From positions 1 to 6,270 of the forward strand of contig JAIRYY010000348.1 of assembly GCA_031267485.1 (NCBI GenBank): a stretch of DNA of 6,270 nucleotides. Reading direction: 5' to 3'. The DNA is from Tannerella sp. Lineage in GTDB: Bacteria > Bacteroidota > Bacteroidia > Bacteroidales > Tannerellaceae. A model generated the notes under the pieces. The model was not told the DNA's origin. It made no database searches and worked only from the letters and a program-made list of their open reading frames with translations. Of the stretch, positions 4,966 through 6,270 are shown one piece after another. Within the stretch, counting starts at the first letter, position 1, and each line of letters begins with the position of its first letter. The position numbers were made by a program, and so were the translations under genes.

Positions 4966-6252
4966 ATGATAATATTAATGTCAGGCGGACTAACGATTAT
5001 GGCCGGAGCCGTGATTTTCCTTTTAATCACGTTGATACTGGTCGGCGCTTTGCTCGTGGCAAAAGCAAAACTGATACCATCCGGGAATGTGAAAGTGATG
5101 GTCAACGGCGAAAAAGAATTTGAAGCTCCCATCGGGGGAACGGTGCTGAGCACGCTTCAGGGACAGGGTATATTCCTCTCATCGGCTTGCGGAGGCAGCG
5201 GAAGCTGCGGCCAGTGCCGCTGTCAGGTGCCGGAGGGCGGCGGCAACATCCTCCCGACGGAAACCGGCTTCTTCTCGCGCAAACAGATTCAGGCAAACTG
5301 GCGCCTCGGATGCCAGACCAGGGTGAGGGAAAACATCGCAATCAAAGTGCCGGACGAGGTCTTCGGCGTGAAAGAATGGGAATGTACGGTCATCTCGAAC
5401 AGGAGCGTATCCACTTTCATCAAGGAATTTATCGTGGCCCTGCCCGAAGGCGAGCACATGGACTTTGTTCCCGGCTCGTATGCGCAGATCAGGATTCCCA
5501 AATTCTCGATGGATTACGGCAGCGACATCGACAAAACGTCCATCGGCCCCGGTTATCTTCCGGCATGGGAACAGTTCGGGCTCTTCGGCCTGAAATGCCG
5601 GAACGACGAAGAAACGATCCGCGCCTACTCGATGGCTAACTATCCGGCGGAGGGCGACCGCATCATGCTTACGGTGCGCATCGCCACGCCTCCTTTCAAA
5701 CCGAAACCGCAGGTTGGCTTCATGGACGTGAAGCCGGGCATAGCCTCGTCCTACATCTTTACGCTCAAACCGGGCGACAAAGTGACGATGAGCGGCCCTT
5801 ACGGCGATTTCCACCCGATCTTCAACTCCGAACGCGAGATGATGTGGATTGGCGGCGGCGCCGGCATGGCTCCCCTCCGCGCCCAGATCATGCACCTGAC
5901 GCGGACGCTGCACGTCGCCAACCGCAGGATGTCGTATTTCTACGGCGCCCGCGCGTTGAACGAAGTGTTCTATCTCGAAGATTTCCTTGCCATCGAACGG
6001 GAGTTCCCGAACTTCACGTTCCATCTGGCGCTCGACCGTCCCGACCCGGCAGCCGATGCGGCAGGCGTCAGGTACACGCCGGGATTCGTTCACCAGGTCA
6101 TCTACGAAACCTACCTGAAGAATCACGAAGAACCGGAAGAAATAGAATACTACATGTGCGGCCCCGGCCCGATGTCGAAAGCCGTCGAAGGCATGCTCGA
6201 CAGCCTCGGCGTCCCCCCCGAAATGCTGCATTTCGACGATTTCGGAGCATAA
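4966..6252 (+). CDS. nqrF: Na+-translocating NADH:quinone oxidoreductase subunit F (NADH-oxidising, FAD and 2Fe-2S)
   Basis: NqrF (428 aa) is the electron-input subunit. It oxidises NADH at FAD and passes electrons through a 2Fe-2S cluster to the membrane subunits. One N-terminal helix (about 10-33) anchors it. The ferredoxin domain follows (about 42-130), with ligands Cys75, Cys81, Cys84 and Cys116 in SACGGSGSCGQCRC and RLGCQ, the same spacing as V. cholerae. The ferredoxin-NADP reductase-like part (about 135-428) has the FAD motif RAYSMANYP (219-227), the pyrophosphate/NADH-binding GGGAGMAPLRAQ (296-307), YYMCGPGPMSKAV (395-407, with the conserved Cys398 near the nicotinamide site) and the C-terminal FDDFG. 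It is about 20 residues longer than the V. cholerae protein, partly in the 240-262 loop. ATG 4966 follows an A10 tract; ATG 4978 would shorten it by 4 residues. It ends the operon as seen. Confidence 0.98.
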   Translation: MIILMSGGLTIMAGAVIFLLITLILVGALLVAKAKLIPSGNVKVMVNGEKEFEAPIGGTVLSTLQGQGIFLSSACGGSGSCGQCRCQVPEGGGNILPTETGFFSRKQIQANWRLGCQTRVRENIAIKVPDEVFGVKEWECTVISNRSVSTFIKEFIVALPEGEHMDFVPGSYAQIRIPKFSMDYGSDIDKTSIGPGYLPAWEQFGLFGLKCRNDEETIRAYSMANYPAEGDRIMLTVRIATPPFKPKPQVGFMDVKPGIASSYIFTLKPGDKVTMSGPYGDFHPIFNSEREMMWIGGGAGMAPLRAQIMHLTRTLHVANRRMSYFYGARALNEVFYLEDFLAIEREFPNFTFHLALDRPDPAADAAGVRYTPGFVHQVIYETYLKNHEEPEEIEYYMCGPGPMSKAVEGMLDSLGVPPEMLHFDDFGA

Positions 6253-6270
6253 ACCGTATAATTTACAAAA

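Noticed and set aside
5179..6231. Long open frame on the - strand opposite nqrF
   Set aside because: It lies antisense to the well-supported nqrF. Its length follows from the GC-rich third positions of that gene, and its translation is rich in Arg/His/Ala with no recognisable domain.
391..6252. An Rnf complex (rnfCDGEAB) instead of NQR
   Set aside because: Subunit A has no RnfC-type Fe-S motifs, there is no RnfB ferredoxin gene, and subunit F is an FAD/2Fe-2S NADH oxidase, which is specific to NQR.

Overview
The window holds one complete, intact operon, nqrA-nqrB-nqrC-nqrD-nqrE-nqrF (391-6252, all on the + strand). It encodes the six-subunit Na+-translocating NADH:quinone oxidoreductase (Na+-NQR). 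Every subunit is close to full family length, and the redox-ligand motifs I looked for are all present. Protein sequence, gene order and signals point to a member of the Bacteroidetes, probably Bacteroidales. The promoter candidate is of the Bacteroidetes type (TAnnTTTG), the gene starts lack Shine-Dalgarno sequences and follow A-rich tracts, and the subunits read like Bacteroides-type NQR. Genus cannot be fixed from this window. The coding DNA is visibly GC-rich at third positions, while the linkers and the 5' region are AT-rich.

Layout. Bases 1-96 are the last 31 codons of a truncated reading frame that looks like the C-terminus of an IS110-type transposase. Bases 97-390 are non-coding. They hold a GAAGCAATCC...GGATTGCTTC inverted repeat (137-200), a weak terminator-like stem with a T run (207-243), a perfect 9-bp AT-rich hairpin (300-321) and a candidate promoter (333-366). 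The promoter lies just upstream of nqrA and implies a leader of only about 20 nt. The six nqr genes follow with gaps of 6-29 nt and no internal terminator visible. Only 18 bases follow nqrF.

How the genes work together. NqrF takes hydride from NADH onto FAD and passes electrons through its 2Fe-2S cluster. They then go to the intramembrane iron-sulfur centre held by two cysteines each of NqrD and NqrE, to the covalent FMNs of NqrC and NqrB, to riboflavin in NqrB, and finally to quinone. NqrA is the large soluble subunit. Electron flow drives Na+ out of the cell. In anaerobic Bacteroidetes this is a main NADH dehydrogenase feeding menaquinone and fumarate respiration.

Novelty. I found no undescribed multi-gene system here. 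The points worth a second look are small: an 18-bp perfect palindrome inside nqrA, the hairpin just upstream of the promoter, the dispersed-type repeat and transposase remnant at the 5' edge, and the recurring A-rich pre-start elements.
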